A DNA stretch of 40,266 bases from Deltaproteobacteria bacterium (GTDB taxonomy: Bacteria; Desulfobacterota; Desulfarculia; Adiutricales; Adiutricaceae). The DNA lies in contig JAISRZ010000007.1 of assembly GCA_031273455.1 (NCBI GenBank), forward strand, positions 1-40,266, given 5' to 3'. Positions 32,712-40,266 of this stretch are shown in pieces. Both the position numbers and the translations under genes were made by a program. Each line of letters starts with the position of its first letter. Position 1 is the stretch's first letter. A model generated the notes under the pieces. That model made no database searches. It was given only the letters and a program-made list of their open reading frames with translations, and was not told the origin of the DNA.

Positions 32712-33758
32712 CTATAGAACCGTAATGGCCGGATCTGGCGCCCGGCGTCTAGACACTTGGCCAATGATGGCCGCCTTAGGGTGGTCAGTTTGTAAAGTCG
32801 CGAGTAAATTATTAGCCTGGCTGGCGGGTAAGCTAATTAAGAGCCCGCCCGAGGTTTGCGGATCAAAAAGGATTTCCTCTTGAGCTGGGTTTAAGGAAGT
32901 TAAATCCACTTGGCCCGTCAGATGGTTCCGGTTCCTTTGGCCTAAGGCCGTCGCGAAAAACTCGGCCGCGTAGTCTAAAGCCCCCGGAAAAATAGGCAAG
33001 GAATCAAAGTTTAGATCCACCGCGTAATCGGTCCCCACCATTTCGGCTAAATGGCCCAATAAGCCAAACCCGGTGACGTCAGTGACCGCGTTAACCGGAT
33101 ACCCGTCCAGGGCCAAGGCGGCTTTGGCGTTTAAAGTGGTCATGGAGTCGATGGCCGCCTGGTAATGGGTTTCCGCCGCCGCTTTTAAGCGATGGGCGCT
33201 TAAAATGAGCCCCACTCCCAAGGGTTTGGTTAAGATTAGAGCGTCCCCGTCTTTGACGGCTTGGTTCCGCCGGGCCTTATCCGGGTGAACTAAGCCGGTG
33301 ACCGCCAGGCCATACTTGGGTAAGTTATCGTAAATGGAATGGCCCCCAGCCAAAAAGGCCCCGGCCGCGTTAACCGTCTCGGCCCCGCCAGCTAAGATCT
33401 CGGCTAAAATGGCTGGGTCCAAGGATTGGGGAAAACAGACGAGATTAAGGGCCAAAATGGGTCGGCCCCCCATGGCGTAGATGTCGCTTAAGGCGTTGGT
33501 GGCGGCGATCCGGCCAAACAAATGGCCATCGTCGACCATGGGCGGAAAAAAGTCCACCGTGGAGACCACGGCCAGATCCGGGCTTAATCGCCAGACCGCC
33601 GCGTCATCGTTGGTTCCAAAACCGACTAACAGGTCTGGGGCCGTTTGGGGCGGGAGGAGCTTTAAGAACCGGGATAAGACCGCCGGATCCATTTTGGCCC
33701 CACAACCGCCAGAAGGACAGCTGGCTAAAAGGCCGCCGCCTTGAGGGCTCTCACTCAC
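32712..33758 (-). CDS. selD: selenophosphate synthetase (Cys form)
   Basis: A 348-aa ATP-dependent enzyme making selenophosphate for SelA. The active-site motif is GGCGAKM with C19 and K22, so this is the cysteine rather than selenocysteine version; the second cysteine of the E. coli GCGCK motif is alanine here. Other motifs are FGTNDDAAVW, VVSTVDFFPPMVDD, AATNALSDIYAMGG, GGHS, VTDVTGFGLLGHL and FDPQTSGGLLIS. The start is probably GTG at 33758; the ribosome-binding site is weak. An excellent promoter lies about 70 bases upstream. Confidence 0.96.
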   Translation of the reverse strand: MSESPQGGGLLASCPSGGCGAKMDPAVLSRFLKLLPPQTAPDLLVGFGTNDDAAVWRLSPDLAVVSTVDFFPPMVDDGHLFGRIAATNALSDIYAMGGRPILALNLVCFPQSLDPAILAEILAGGAETVNAAGAFLAGGHSIYDNLPKYGLAVTGLVHPDKARRNQAVKDGDALILTKPLGVGLILSAHRLKAAAETHYQAAIDSMTTLNAKAALALDGYPVNAVTDVTGFGLLGHLAEMVGTDYAVDLNFDSLPIFPGALDYAAEFFATALGQRNRNHLTGQVDLTSLNPAQEEILFDPQTSGGLLISLPASQANNLLATLQTDHPKAAIIGQVSRRRAPDPAITVL

Positions 33759-33824
33759 TACGCTCTAAATCTCCCACCCTCAAGCCTTAAGCGGCTAAGG
33801 TTAAAATCAAAAAAGACAATAACT

Positions 33825-33853
33825 ATTATAGTCAAAACCAATACAATTTTCAA
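33825..33853 (-). promoter_or_regulatory. predicted promoter of selD-yedF
   Basis: On the minus strand TTGAAA (33853-33848), a 17-base spacer and a perfect TATAAT (33830-33825). One of the best sigma70-type matches in the window. Confidence 0.75.
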
Positions 33854-33951
33854 TCGCTAATGGTCGTTGGGCGGAAGGATTTTTCGGGGCGAGGCTTAAG
33901 GAACCTTAACCCTAAAAGGCGGCCTTCCGGCCCTATTATAATAAAGTCTAC

Positions 33952-33965
33952 TTTAAACGCTAGAA
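33952..33965 (+). repeat. 14-bp direct repeat, left copy (partner 35794-35807)
   Basis: TTTAAACGCTAGAA occurs exactly twice in the same orientation, at 33952 and 35794, enclosing the antitoxin-like gene and fic. The bases after each copy are also similar (ATAAGTT and GTTAGTT). It could be a target-site or recombination scar of a 1.8-kb insertion, but a repeat of this length can also arise by chance in 40 kb. Confidence 0.45.
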
Positions 33966-34008
33966 ATAAGTTCAGGGATGGCGTATATTGGGATAGATAA
34001 TTATAAGG

Positions 34009-34062
34009 AAAAGGACCGGATCCGGCCTTTTTAGCCCCAGGGCTTATAAAGCTAAAAAGGCC
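34009..34062 (+). promoter_or_regulatory. two overlapping, mutually exclusive hairpins
   Basis: The first is AAAAGG-A-CCGGATCCGG-CCTTTT (34009-34031), followed by one more T. The second is GGCCTTTTTAGC (34024-34035) with GCTAAAAAGGCC (34051-34062), a perfect 12-bp stem that uses the 3' half of the first. They cannot form together. They lie 70 bases upstream of the antitoxin-like gene and could be a terminator with a competing structure. Confidence 0.5.
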
Positions 34063-34132
34063 TCAAATAGACACGTAAGGGCGGCTAGTCTGAGCGTCAG
34101 AACTGGCTAAGCGACAAAAAGGAGCGTTAATC

Positions 34133-34279
34133 ATGACCGTTATTGAAAAAATAGTTACTATTTCTGAAGATAGACGGTTAAAATTGGATTTAGAGTCGCC
34201 TAAGGATACGCCGACAGGCGAAGTGACCCTAAGTTTGACCGTAACGCCTCTCGATCGATCGCCTAAACCACCTCTTTAA
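34133..34279 (+). pseudogene. small antitoxin-like gene with probable premature stop
   Basis: A 48-codon frame starting MTVIEKIVTISEDRRLKLDL, with a GGAG 9 bases upstream. It resembles the N-terminal region of short AbrB/RelB-sized antitoxin-type proteins (charged, beta-strand-forming). The stop is TAA at 34277. Reading on in the same frame gives IFCGLFEERQPTEISAQRK and further residues to a second stop at 34358-34360. That looks like a C-terminal extension, so TAA in place of AAA probably truncated the protein. No toxin gene follows in the next 250 bases. The family assignment is from memory of pattern and is tentative. Confidence 0.5.
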
Positions 34280-34360
34280 ATTTTCTGTGGCCTGTTTGAG
34301 GAACGCCAGCCAACTGAGATTTCAGCGCAGCGTAAAATTTCGACTATCCACGGATTTTAG

Positions 34361-34611
34361 TGGCCTTTCTTGGAAAGGCTCGCCAGAGAAATATCTTAAA
34401 TCCAGATGGATTTTCCAGCGGTTTTCGCTCATTTTGGCCCTAATCGGAAATTAGTTTGGAAATTAGTACGGACGAGGTGAGCGCCTACACATTAGCGCTT
34501 TAAGGTGGCCGACTAGAATTGATTGGGCTCCAAAGCTCAATAAAATCACTCTTAGATGAGAAATCATCCTCAAAATAATTTTATGACGATATAAAACGTA
34601 AAGACCAGGTT
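34361..34611. other. 251-bp region between the antitoxin remnant and fic
   Basis: No gene is seen. A toxin partner of the antitoxin-like gene would be expected here, but all frames are interrupted. The last 60 bases are AT-rich and may hold the fic promoter. Confidence 0.4.
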
Positions 34612-35637
34612 ATGACTCAACCACCACCATACACAATAACTCTTGGCGCCGCCGATTACTTGGCGAAAATAGTGGAAATAGTGACCAGGCTTGAGCTCGG
34701 TCTTGGATTCAATAAAAATCATAATCTTCATAGAGAGAACCGCGCCCAGGCGATCTATGCGTCTTTAGCCATTGAGGGAAACTCGCTTTCTCTAAACGAA
34801 GTGACAGCCGTGATTAAGGGAAACGCGGTTGTGGGGACCCAGGCGGAAATCAAAGAGGTTAAGAACGCCTATGAGGCCTATGGCCAGATATTGGGGTTTG
34901 ATCCATACTCAACCATCGACTTCCTGAAGGCTCACCAGCTAATGACGGTCGGCCTAATAAAAGAAGCCGGTAAATTTCGTAGCGGCGACGTTGGCGTGTT
35001 CGATGGCGACAGGGTAGCGCATATTGGCGCTCGCCCGCGATTTGTCCCTGGATTAATTGAGGAACTGTTCGAATGGGCTAAAAAGACAACCTTACACCCG
35101 GTTCTAAAAAGCGCGGCGCTTCATTATGAAATTGAAATCATTCACCCTTTCGCGGACGGTAATGGGCGGATGGGGCGGCTGTGGCAGACCTTAGTCCTCG
35201 CCAAATGGAAATCGCTTTTTCAATGGGTTCCGCTGGAATTATTTTTATATGAAAAGAGGCCTGAATACTATCAAGCTATTGAGAGCGCGAGAAAAGTCAA
35301 TGATAGCGGCGTTTTCATTGAGTTTGCGCTTGCGGCGATTCTTGACGCTGTAAAAGAGCGGGAGAAGCGCCAAGAGCGGCGCCATGATCAAAATCAGCGC
35401 GACCTCGAACTTTCCAAAACCCACCTAGCGATTTTAAAGGCTCTCAAAACCGGAGACCTTTCGCGGAAGGAGATTTTCGCCTCCATTGGCCAGTATGGAG
35501 ACACTCGCTCTTTCAGTCGTAACATCACGCCTCTTCTTAATGAGGGGCTTATTGAATTGACACATCCAGATAAACCAAATAGCGAATTTCAAAAATATAG
35601 GCTAAACGACAAGGGAAAAACGGTTATAAGTCCTTAA
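34612..35637 (+). CDS. Fic-domain protein, class II (self-inhibited AMP transferase)
   Basis: A 341-aa protein of the family that transfers AMP or related groups to target proteins. The core motif HPFADGNGRMGR (H178) matches HPFx(D/E)GNGRxxR fully, so it should be active. An N-terminal inhibitory helix motif S-x-x-x-E-G-N (residues 51-57, SLAIEGN) makes it class II, in which the glutamate blocks ATP gamma-phosphate binding. The C-terminus (about 265-341) is a winged helix (ILKALKTGDLSRKEIFASIG) suggesting DNA binding, possibly autoregulation. The ATG at 34612 has no strong ribosome-binding site. It lies between the two copies of a 14-bp direct repeat and is flanked by AT-rich sequence, suggesting it was acquired. 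Confidence 0.92.
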   Translation: MTQPPPYTITLGAADYLAKIVEIVTRLELGLGFNKNHNLHRENRAQAIYASLAIEGNSLSLNEVTAVIKGNAVVGTQAEIKEVKNAYEAYGQILGFDPYSTIDFLKAHQLMTVGLIKEAGKFRSGDVGVFDGDRVAHIGARPRFVPGLIEELFEWAKKTTLHPVLKSAALHYEIEIIHPFADGNGRMGRLWQTLVLAKWKSLFQWVPLELFLYEKRPEYYQAIESARKVNDSGVFIEFALAAILDAVKEREKRQERRHDQNQRDLELSKTHLAILKALKTGDLSRKEIFASIGQYGDTRSFSRNITPLLNEGLIELTHPDKPNSEFQKYRLNDKGKTVISP

Positions 35638-35793
35638 TAAATCTCAAAACATTAATTTTTCAAAAATTAGATATACAAATACAATAAAAATATATAAAAT
35701 TCTTTTTATAAATTAATAAATAATAATTTATAAGATTAAATGCAAAATTTGTTTCAAGGTGGCGTCAATCCGGTTTGATTATGGTGAAGCCTT

Positions 35794-35807
35794 TTTAAAC
35801 GCTAGAA
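35794..35807 (+). repeat. 14-bp direct repeat, right copy (partner 33952-33965)
   Basis: A second exact copy of TTTAAACGCTAGAA, 57 bases before the 3' end of selB. Together with the left copy it brackets the fic segment. Confidence 0.45.
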
Positions 35808-35864
35808 GTTAGTTTGCGGCTAGACTGGGGGCGCTACGCTGAAAGGCGTCTGATTGGCCTCTGG

Positions 35865-37772
35865 TTAAAGAGGTAAACGACCGGCTCCGGCCTTTTTAGC
35901 CAAGGCTCGGCTCTCAAAGCTTTCTAAAAGAGCCACCGCCACTTTGCGGGAGGTTTTTAATTTATCCCGAAAAGGCCCCGGCTCCACTGGGCCACTTACG
36001 GCTAGTTCTTTAAAAACCGCGTAAGCCGCCTCGTAACTCGTCTTATGAACATGGTAAAGGTCATCTAAGCGATAAAGCTCCCCGGTTCTAGTTAATAGCG
36101 CCAAGGCGGCTTTCCGGGAACGAGTCTCCTCAGGGGTTTGGGGCGGTAAGACTTGGGAGGTGGCTAAGGGGGTAAAACCATAAGCCAAGTAGGTTTGGGT
36201 CAGTCTTTCGATAAACTGGTTTTTGGACTCGTCCACTTTCGGCTCAAAGGATTTAAGGCGTAAAACGCCCTCTTCCCGGACGATTAAGCCACTCTTTTCC
36301 CAAAGGGCGATGAGGCTTAACAAGGCCCCGGCCGGGGCTAAGGGGGCTAAACGGGAGCGGATTTCCTCCAGAGACAAACCTGGGCTAAAGGGGTTTTCCC
36401 GATGGTAGAGGCTAAGTAAGGCTTTAAGCTTCTGGGTAAGGTTAGTGGCCTCGGCTTGATGGATAAAGATCTCCGGGGTCATGGCCACAATAACCCCTTT
36501 ATCGGCCAAGATATGGGCCTCAGCCAAGGCCTTAGGGCCCAAGTCGGCCCGTAAGGCCAGCTCGCTAAAGGGGGTAAAGGAGCCGGGTCTTTCTTTAATG
36601 GCCAATTCCACCCGCTGCCGTAAAGCCCCTTCGTCTAAGGTTTTGTACTGGTTTAAGACCTCGGGTTTATGGCGGCGGCGTTTTTGCGGGGCTGGATCTA
36701 AGATCTCGCCGCCGCCCACGGTGATAGCCGGGGAGGTTAAACGGATGACCAACCGATCGCCCCGGCGAGCGGCGATGGGGGCCTTTAAGCGCAACTGGGC
36801 GTAATCGCTTTGCCCAGCGGTTAACTCCTCTTGGCTCATTAAGATGACTTTGGCCGGAAACTGACTGGCGGCTAAATGGACTTGGACCACCCGACCGTTT
36901 TTTAAGGTGAAGGGCGAGGAGTTGAGAAGGGCTAAGCGGGCGTCCAACATGTAAGAGGGCGATAAGCTTAAAGGGATGGCTAAGACATCGCCCCTTTTAA
37001 GCTCGGTGGTCTTAAGGTTAGCGAGGTTCAGGGCCGCCCTTTGCCTAGGGTAAGCGGTCTCCACGGTTTGGGAGTGGACTTGGATCCCCCGAGCTTTGGT
37101 CTCCAAGCCTAGCGGGTAAACCGTTAAAGAGTCCCCTAAGCTTATGGAGCCGCCTAAGACCGTCCCAGTGACCACGGTCCCAAAGCCGGGCCGGGTGAAG
37201 ACCCGATCCACAGGCAACCGAAAGGTCCGACCGCTGGGTTTAGCCGGGCTCTCGGCTAGGGCTTTAAACAGAGTTTTTTTTAGATCGTCCAGCCCTTGAC
37301 CGGTTTTAGCCGAGACCGGAATAATGGGCGGCTCGTTTTGGAAAGCCCCTTTGACTAAAGACCGGATTTCCTCTTGGACTAGTTCCAGCCACTCAGGATC
37401 CGGGGTCAGATCGATCTTGGTTAAAGCGACGATTCCCCAAGGGACGCCCAAAAGCTTTAAGATATCCAAGTGCTCGCGGGTCTGGGGCATGAGCCCATCA
37501 TCGGCGGCCACCACCAGTAAAGCGATATCCACCCCGCCCGAGCCGGCCAGCATATGCCTAACGAACCGCTCGTGGCCGGGGACGTCAATGATCCCGGCTA
37601 AATGGCCATCCGGTAAGGCCAGGTGGGCGAACCCGTTCTCAATGGTGATGCCCCGCCGCTTTTCCTCGGCTAACCGGTCCGTGTCCACGCCAGTTAAGGC
37701 TAAGACCAGCGCGGTTTTGCCATGGTCCACGTGGCCCGCGGTCCCAATGATCCGGTTTTTAACGGTCGCCAT
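35865..37772 (-). CDS. selB: selenocysteine-specific elongation factor
   Basis: A 635-aa GTPase that carries Sec-tRNA(Sec) to UGA codons marked by a SECIS. The N-terminal EF-Tu-like part has G1 [13 protein letters not shown] (10-22), [14 protein letters not shown]3 [12 protein letters not shown] and G4 LTKIDL, followed by beta-barrel domains ([19 protein letters not shown]). The C-terminal region from about 380 is a series of winged helices for SECIS binding. Length is typical. Its start overlaps the stop of the upstream small ORF by one base (TAATG). It is the last gene of a four-gene operon. Its mRNA target in this window is fdhF. Confidence 0.97.
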   Translation of the reverse strand: MATVKNRIIGTAGHVDHGKTALVLALTGVDTDRLAEEKRRGITIENGFAHLALPDGHLAGIIDVPGHERFVRHMLAGSGGVDIALLVVAADDGLMPQTREHLDILKLLGVPWGIVALTKIDLTPDPEWLELVQEEIRSLVKGAFQNEPPIIPVSAKTGQGLDDLKKTLFKALAESPAKPSGRTFRLPVDRVFTRPGFGTVVTGTVLGGSISLGDSLTVYPLGLETKARGIQVHSQTVETAYPRQRAALNLANLKTTELKRGDVLAIPLSLSPSYMLDARLALLNSSPFTLKNGRVVQVHLAASQFPAKVILMSQEELTAGQSDYAQLRLKAPIAARRGDRLVIRLTSPAITVGGGEILDPAPQKRRRHKPEVLNQYKTLDEGALRQRVELAIKERPGSFTPFSELALRADLGPKALAEAHILADKGVIVAMTPEIFIHQAEATNLTQKLKALLSLYHRENPFSPGLSLEEIRSRLAPLAPAGALLSLIALWEKSGLIVREEGVLRLKSFEPKVDESKNQFIERLTQTYLAYGFTPLATSQVLPPQTPEETRSRKAALALLTRTGELYRLDDLYHVHKTSYEAAYAVFKELAVSGPVEPGPFRDKLKTSRKVAVALLESFESRALAKKAGAGRLPL

Positions 37773-37960
37773 TACCGGTAAAGAGCCACTAAAAGCCTTT
37801 TTTCCCGGGCCTCGTGGTTAGCCAGCTCAATTTCCGGGGCGGTGAGCCTTAGGTCCACGGTTTTGACCGGGCGGGGCCGCCGAGCTTTTAAGGGCTCCGG
37901 GGCTTTTTGGGCGGCTTTACGATACGGTTTCGCTTGCAATTTAGTCGCGGTCATGATCAT
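37772..37960 (-). CDS. 62-aa basic hypothetical protein between crcB and selB
   Basis: A small protein of unknown function, rich in Lys, Arg, Ala and Pro at the N-terminus ([20 protein letters not shown]), with a charged helix at the C-terminus ([20 protein letters not shown]). No transmembrane segment, cysteines or known motif. Its start overlaps the crcB stop (ATGA) and its stop overlaps the selB start (TAATG), so it is embedded in a translationally coupled chain. That argues it is real and made together with SelB. The second ATG (residue 3) is an alternative start. Confidence 0.65.
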   Translation of the reverse strand: MIMTATKLQAKPYRKAAQKAPEPLKARRPRPVKTVDLRLTAPEIELANHEAREKRLLVALYR

Positions 37961-38355
37961 CCTGTGGTTAAAAGGTAAGTCTTGGCCAGATGGAGGCCCA
38001 AAAGGACGCCCGCTAAACTTAAAATGAGGTTTAAGGCGATATTTAAGCCCGCTTCGCCGTACAAGCCCCTTTGGGCCAGATGGACCGTCTCAAAGCTAAA
38101 GGTGGAAAAGGTGCTTAGACCCCCTAAAAACCCGGTCCGGATCATCAAAATGACCCTGGGGGAGAAACCCAACTGTTTTTCCACCCCAAAAACGAGACCC
38201 ACGAGGATTCCCGCGAGAACGTTAGAGACCAAAGTGCCTAAGGGAAAAACAAACCCGAGATAGATAGCTAGCTTGGTTAACAGAAACCGGCAAATTGAGC
38301 CAATGGATCCGCCAATACCCACGAACAACAATTCTATACCCAAAATAGACCTCAT
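37957..38355 (-). CDS. crcB: fluoride channel CrcB/FluC
   Basis: A 132-aa four-helix membrane protein that lets fluoride out of the cell. Hallmarks are GIGGSIGSICRFLLT (N-terminal GGxxGxxxR), PLGTLVSNVLAGILVG (the GTL-N signature) and RTGFLGGLSTFSTFSFE (the GxxGGxSTFSTF signature with the Phe-box residues). The length fits one subunit of the dual-topology dimer. It is encoded between the DUF364 gene (56 bases upstream) and the 62-aa ORF. The short upstream gap has no room for a fluoride riboswitch of its own, so expression is probably set by the operon promoter. Its link to SelB is positional only. Confidence 0.95.
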   Translation of the reverse strand: MRSILGIELLFVGIGGSIGSICRFLLTKLAIYLGFVFPLGTLVSNVLAGILVGLVFGVEKQLGFSPRVILMIRTGFLGGLSTFSTFSFETVHLAQRGLYGEAGLNIALNLILSLAGVLLGLHLAKTYLLTTG

Positions 38356-38411
38356 TTCAACCGGCGGGTTTAGAAAATAGCGTTTTGGCCCTGTCTAGGC
38401 CCAATTAAGAA

Positions 38412-39185
38412 CTATAGCTGAAAATCCGGACCTAAATTGACCCGGAACCCCCCATACCGGAAAAGGGAGGTGGAGGCCCCTTTTTTAATGGCCTCCGCTA
38501 TGAGGTCGTAATCATGGAAGACCGTCCCGGACAAAGAATCCACTTGAAAGTTAAAGAGCGAGGGCCACAAAGGGACGCTTGGCCCCACTAAGCCCACGTA
38601 AGCTTGGGCGGATAATTCTAACAACCTAGGCAAAGTCTTGTTGGCTAAAGAGGAGCCGGTGATAAAAACCACGTCCACGCTCGGGAGAAGGTACTCGGCG
38701 GCGGTGTCCGGCAGATCGCCGTCCTGGGGGTTCCGCTCCAAGATATAAAACTCGCGAGCCACTTCCTGGATGACTTCTAATCGAGGAAAATGGCCGATGA
38801 CAGCCACTTTTTTCCCGCGAGCCATTTCCAAGCGGTGATCAAAGGCGGTCTCCCCGGCGACCTTAGAAGCGGCGGTTAGACCCTTAGCTAAAAGGGCCGA
38901 GTTAGCCGCCGCCGTGACCGCGGCGAGACCTAAAGCGGTTTCCGTTAAATCCCAAGATTTCAGCTTTAAAGCGAGGGTTTTGAGGTCTAAGCCGACTAAA
39001 GATTGGGGGTCCGGCGGGTTTACGCCGCCCTCATGGGGCAGAATATGGGCTAGACCGGTCCCGCCGAGGCTGGATTTGACGGCCACCCAATAGGTGACAA
39101 TGGTCACGGCCTCCACTTTAGACTCTGGGGGAATAGATCCGATCAAATGGTCATAAAGACGCCATTTTGGCGATGAAAAAGGCAT
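38412..39185 (-). CDS. DUF4213/DUF364 family protein (putative heavy-metal chelation domain)
   Basis: A 257-aa cytoplasmic protein. The N-terminal half (about 1-105) fits DUF4213 (VTYWVAVKSSLGGTGLAHIL; GLAAVTAAANS), and the C-terminal half is the Rossmann-like DUF364 domain (KKVAVIGHFPRLEVI, VVFITGSSLANKTLPRLLELS, YVGLVGPSVPLWPSLF). Family members are often found near Mo, W or other metal-uptake and metalloenzyme genes and are suspected to bind metal or a cofactor, without proven activity. The ATG at 39185 is preceded by AAGGA. It is the first gene of the operon that ends in selB. Confidence 0.85.
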   Translation of the reverse strand: MPFSSPKWRLYDHLIGSIPPESKVEAVTIVTYWVAVKSSLGGTGLAHILPHEGGVNPPDPQSLVGLDLKTLALKLKSWDLTETALGLAAVTAAANSALLAKGLTAASKVAGETAFDHRLEMARGKKVAVIGHFPRLEVIQEVAREFYILERNPQDGDLPDTAAEYLLPSVDVVFITGSSLANKTLPRLLELSAQAYVGLVGPSVPLWPSLFNFQVDSLSGTVFHDYDLIAEAIKKGASTSLFRYGGFRVNLGPDFQL

Positions 39186-40166
39186 AAAAATCCTTAAGGT
39201 TTAGGGAACTGGGAAATAATACCATTTTTTGGGCTCTAAGGCGAATACCTATAAAACCGCTCTATTTAAAAGCTGAGCGTGGAACCAGCGACCCAGTTAC
39301 CTGGTCGGTAAGAACTCCTTTAAACAAAAGAGCGTCATATTCACTAAAATAATGATTAATAATCTTTAAATGTTGTAATTAAGATGTATATAGTAGTATA
39401 AAAATTTATATAAAATTAATTGCAATTTTTTTTAGAAAAAATGAGTGATAAATATAGATAGAAGGACTTTAGAGCTGATAATCAAAAGCTTGATAGTTAC
39501 GACGCCACAAGACCACTAACCCGGGAACTCCGCCGAATAAAATTGTAACTCATTAAAAATATTGAAGATTCTCAAATGAAGCCCTAAATAACGCCGTTAA
39601 AAAATACCGTAAAACTTCGTGGATGTTAATGGACTCTTAGTCCAAATTTCATCTAAAAATATTTAATGGCTCAAGATTCGGCTCAAGATTCGCCTTTGAA
39701 CTCTAGGCCTAAAATCATCGTGGAATCGAATAAATTTATCTCTGAAATTTGGCCTTCGCTGGGCTCAATTGGACAATATGGATGATAATAGGTAATAAAG
39801 TTTATAAAAAAAAGGCTATTTGGTTTTATAAGCCACAAGGGGTTGATAGCTTTTGGGACGCTTAAATCCCCTGGCTAGCCATTTAGTCGGTTAAGTTGAC
39901 AATAAAAATCTAGCCTTGACTCAACTTTAAAGTTGTGTCTTTGATAGAAATGAGATATTATCAAAAACATAAGGCGCGAGATCCTGGCGGCTAAACGTTT
40001 TAAGCTTACGGTTATTCGGGATAATTTCTTTTTATATGGGTTTTTCGCTCGCCCAAGAACCTTTAAAGAGCTTTGTCGCGTAGAGGCGCGGCGAGGCGGT
40101 TTAGGCGTTTTAGAGATTTTGAGAGTCCAGAGATTCCTCAAGATTAGCGCGTTTTGAGGTCCTCTG
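39186..40166. other. 981-bp AT-rich region with no confident gene
   Basis: Contains the leftward promoter candidate and a 12-bp tandem repeat (GGCTCAAGATTC twice, about 39668-39691). On the plus strand, about 39960-40157, there is an open stretch without a start codon (translating, for example, RREILAAKRFKLTVIRDNFF), which could be a remnant of a gene upstream of the Rpn-type gene. The minus-strand frame across the same bases shows no family features. Confidence 0.4.
39216..39221 (-). promoter_or_regulatory. possible -10 element of the DUF364-crcB-selB operon
   Basis: TATTAT on the minus strand, 30 bases upstream of the start codon; the -35 (TTCGCC at 18 bases) is poor. Tentative. Confidence 0.3.
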
Positions 40167-40266
40167 ATGACTAAAAAAAGAATCCACACCTTAACCAACG
40201 ATATCGTCTTTAAGATGGTATTTTTACATCTTCCAGAATGGATTAAGTTCCTTGTCGCGTATGCGC
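40167..40266 (+). CDS. 5' end of an Rpn-family PD-(D/E)xK nuclease/putative transposase
   Basis: The first 33 codons before the right edge read MTKKRIHTLTNDIVFKMVFL and continue HLPEWIKFLVAYA. The ND(I/V)VFK.(V/L)F pattern, followed by a hydrophobic helix, is the characteristic start of Rpn (RpnA-E, PF12784-like) recombination-promoting nucleases. The ATG at 40167 follows GAGGT at suitable distance. Rpn proteins are DNA endonucleases often scattered in multiple copies in host-associated bacteria. Catalytic residues lie beyond the window. Confidence 0.75.
   Translation, partial: MTKKRIHTLTNDIVFKMVFLHLPEWIKFLVAYA

Larger units (their letters stand above)
33759..34132. other. 374-bp intergenic region between selD and the antitoxin-like gene
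   Basis: Contains the selD promoter, the left copy of a 14-bp direct repeat (33952-33965) and a pair of overlapping inverted repeats (34009-34062). No gene is seen. Confidence 0.55.

Noticed and set aside
37957..38411. Fluoride riboswitch in front of crcB
   Set aside because: Only 56 bases separate crcB from the upstream gene and no fluoride-aptamer pattern is visible.
39875..40198. 107-codon basic minus-strand frame
   Set aside because: It overlaps the start of the Rpn-type gene on the other strand, has no recognisable motif and lies in AT-rich sequence where chance frames are common.

Overview
The window reads as the chromosome of an anaerobic Gram-negative bacterium. An autotransporter with an outer-membrane beta-barrel and a MacA-type periplasmic adaptor argue for two membranes. 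A [FeFe] hydrogenase, a selenocysteine formate dehydrogenase and a tungsten-type aldehyde oxidoreductase argue for strict anaerobiosis. The gene content, long AT-rich spacers and partly decayed accessory genes resemble acetogenic deltaproteobacteria of insect guts (Candidatus Adiutrix-like). That assignment is inference from gene content only; no rRNA or marker gene is present.

Layout. 1-4330 (minus): a three-gene MacAB-type efflux operon, cut by the left edge, and the NAD(P)HX repair enzyme Nnr. 4792-4888 (minus): selC, the selenocysteine tRNA. 5189-5872: an orphan bidirectional terminator, an FNR-like box, a (CT)19 microsatellite and a second terminator. 6133-9663 (plus): a 1176-aa autotransporter. 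9958-15344 (minus): a C5-cytosine methyltransferase that has lost its catalytic cysteine, and a 1337-aa type IIG restriction-modification enzyme. 15795-19568 (plus): a promoter, a structured (possibly pseudoknotted) leader, then mobB, a LysR regulator, an aldehyde:ferredoxin oxidoreductase and a DUF3343 Se/S-carrier-like gene. 20140-22106 (plus) hycB-hydA converges on 22254-25475 (minus) MOSC-fdhF(Sec)-hycB; together they encode the four subunit types of a hydrogen-dependent CO2 reductase. 26707-29570 (plus): a Gabija-like pair with a truncated GajA. 29921-33758 (minus): selA-fmdE and selD-yedF. 34133-35637 (plus): a broken antitoxin-like gene and a Fic protein. 35865-39185 (minus): DUF364-crcB-small ORF-selB. 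40167-end (plus): the start of an Rpn-family nuclease/transposase.

How it fits together. SelD makes selenophosphate, SelA loads Sec onto the selC tRNA, and SelB delivers it to the UGA of fdhF, where a SECIS-like hairpin lies 10 nt downstream. MobB, the MOSC protein and possibly DUF3343 and YedF would serve Mo/W cofactor and Se/S handling for FdhF and the AOR. FdhF, two HycB-like proteins and HydA would couple H2 oxidation to CO2 reduction to formate. This selenium/molybdenum/tungsten block is interrupted by AT-rich defence and toxin-type genes, several of them visibly damaged.
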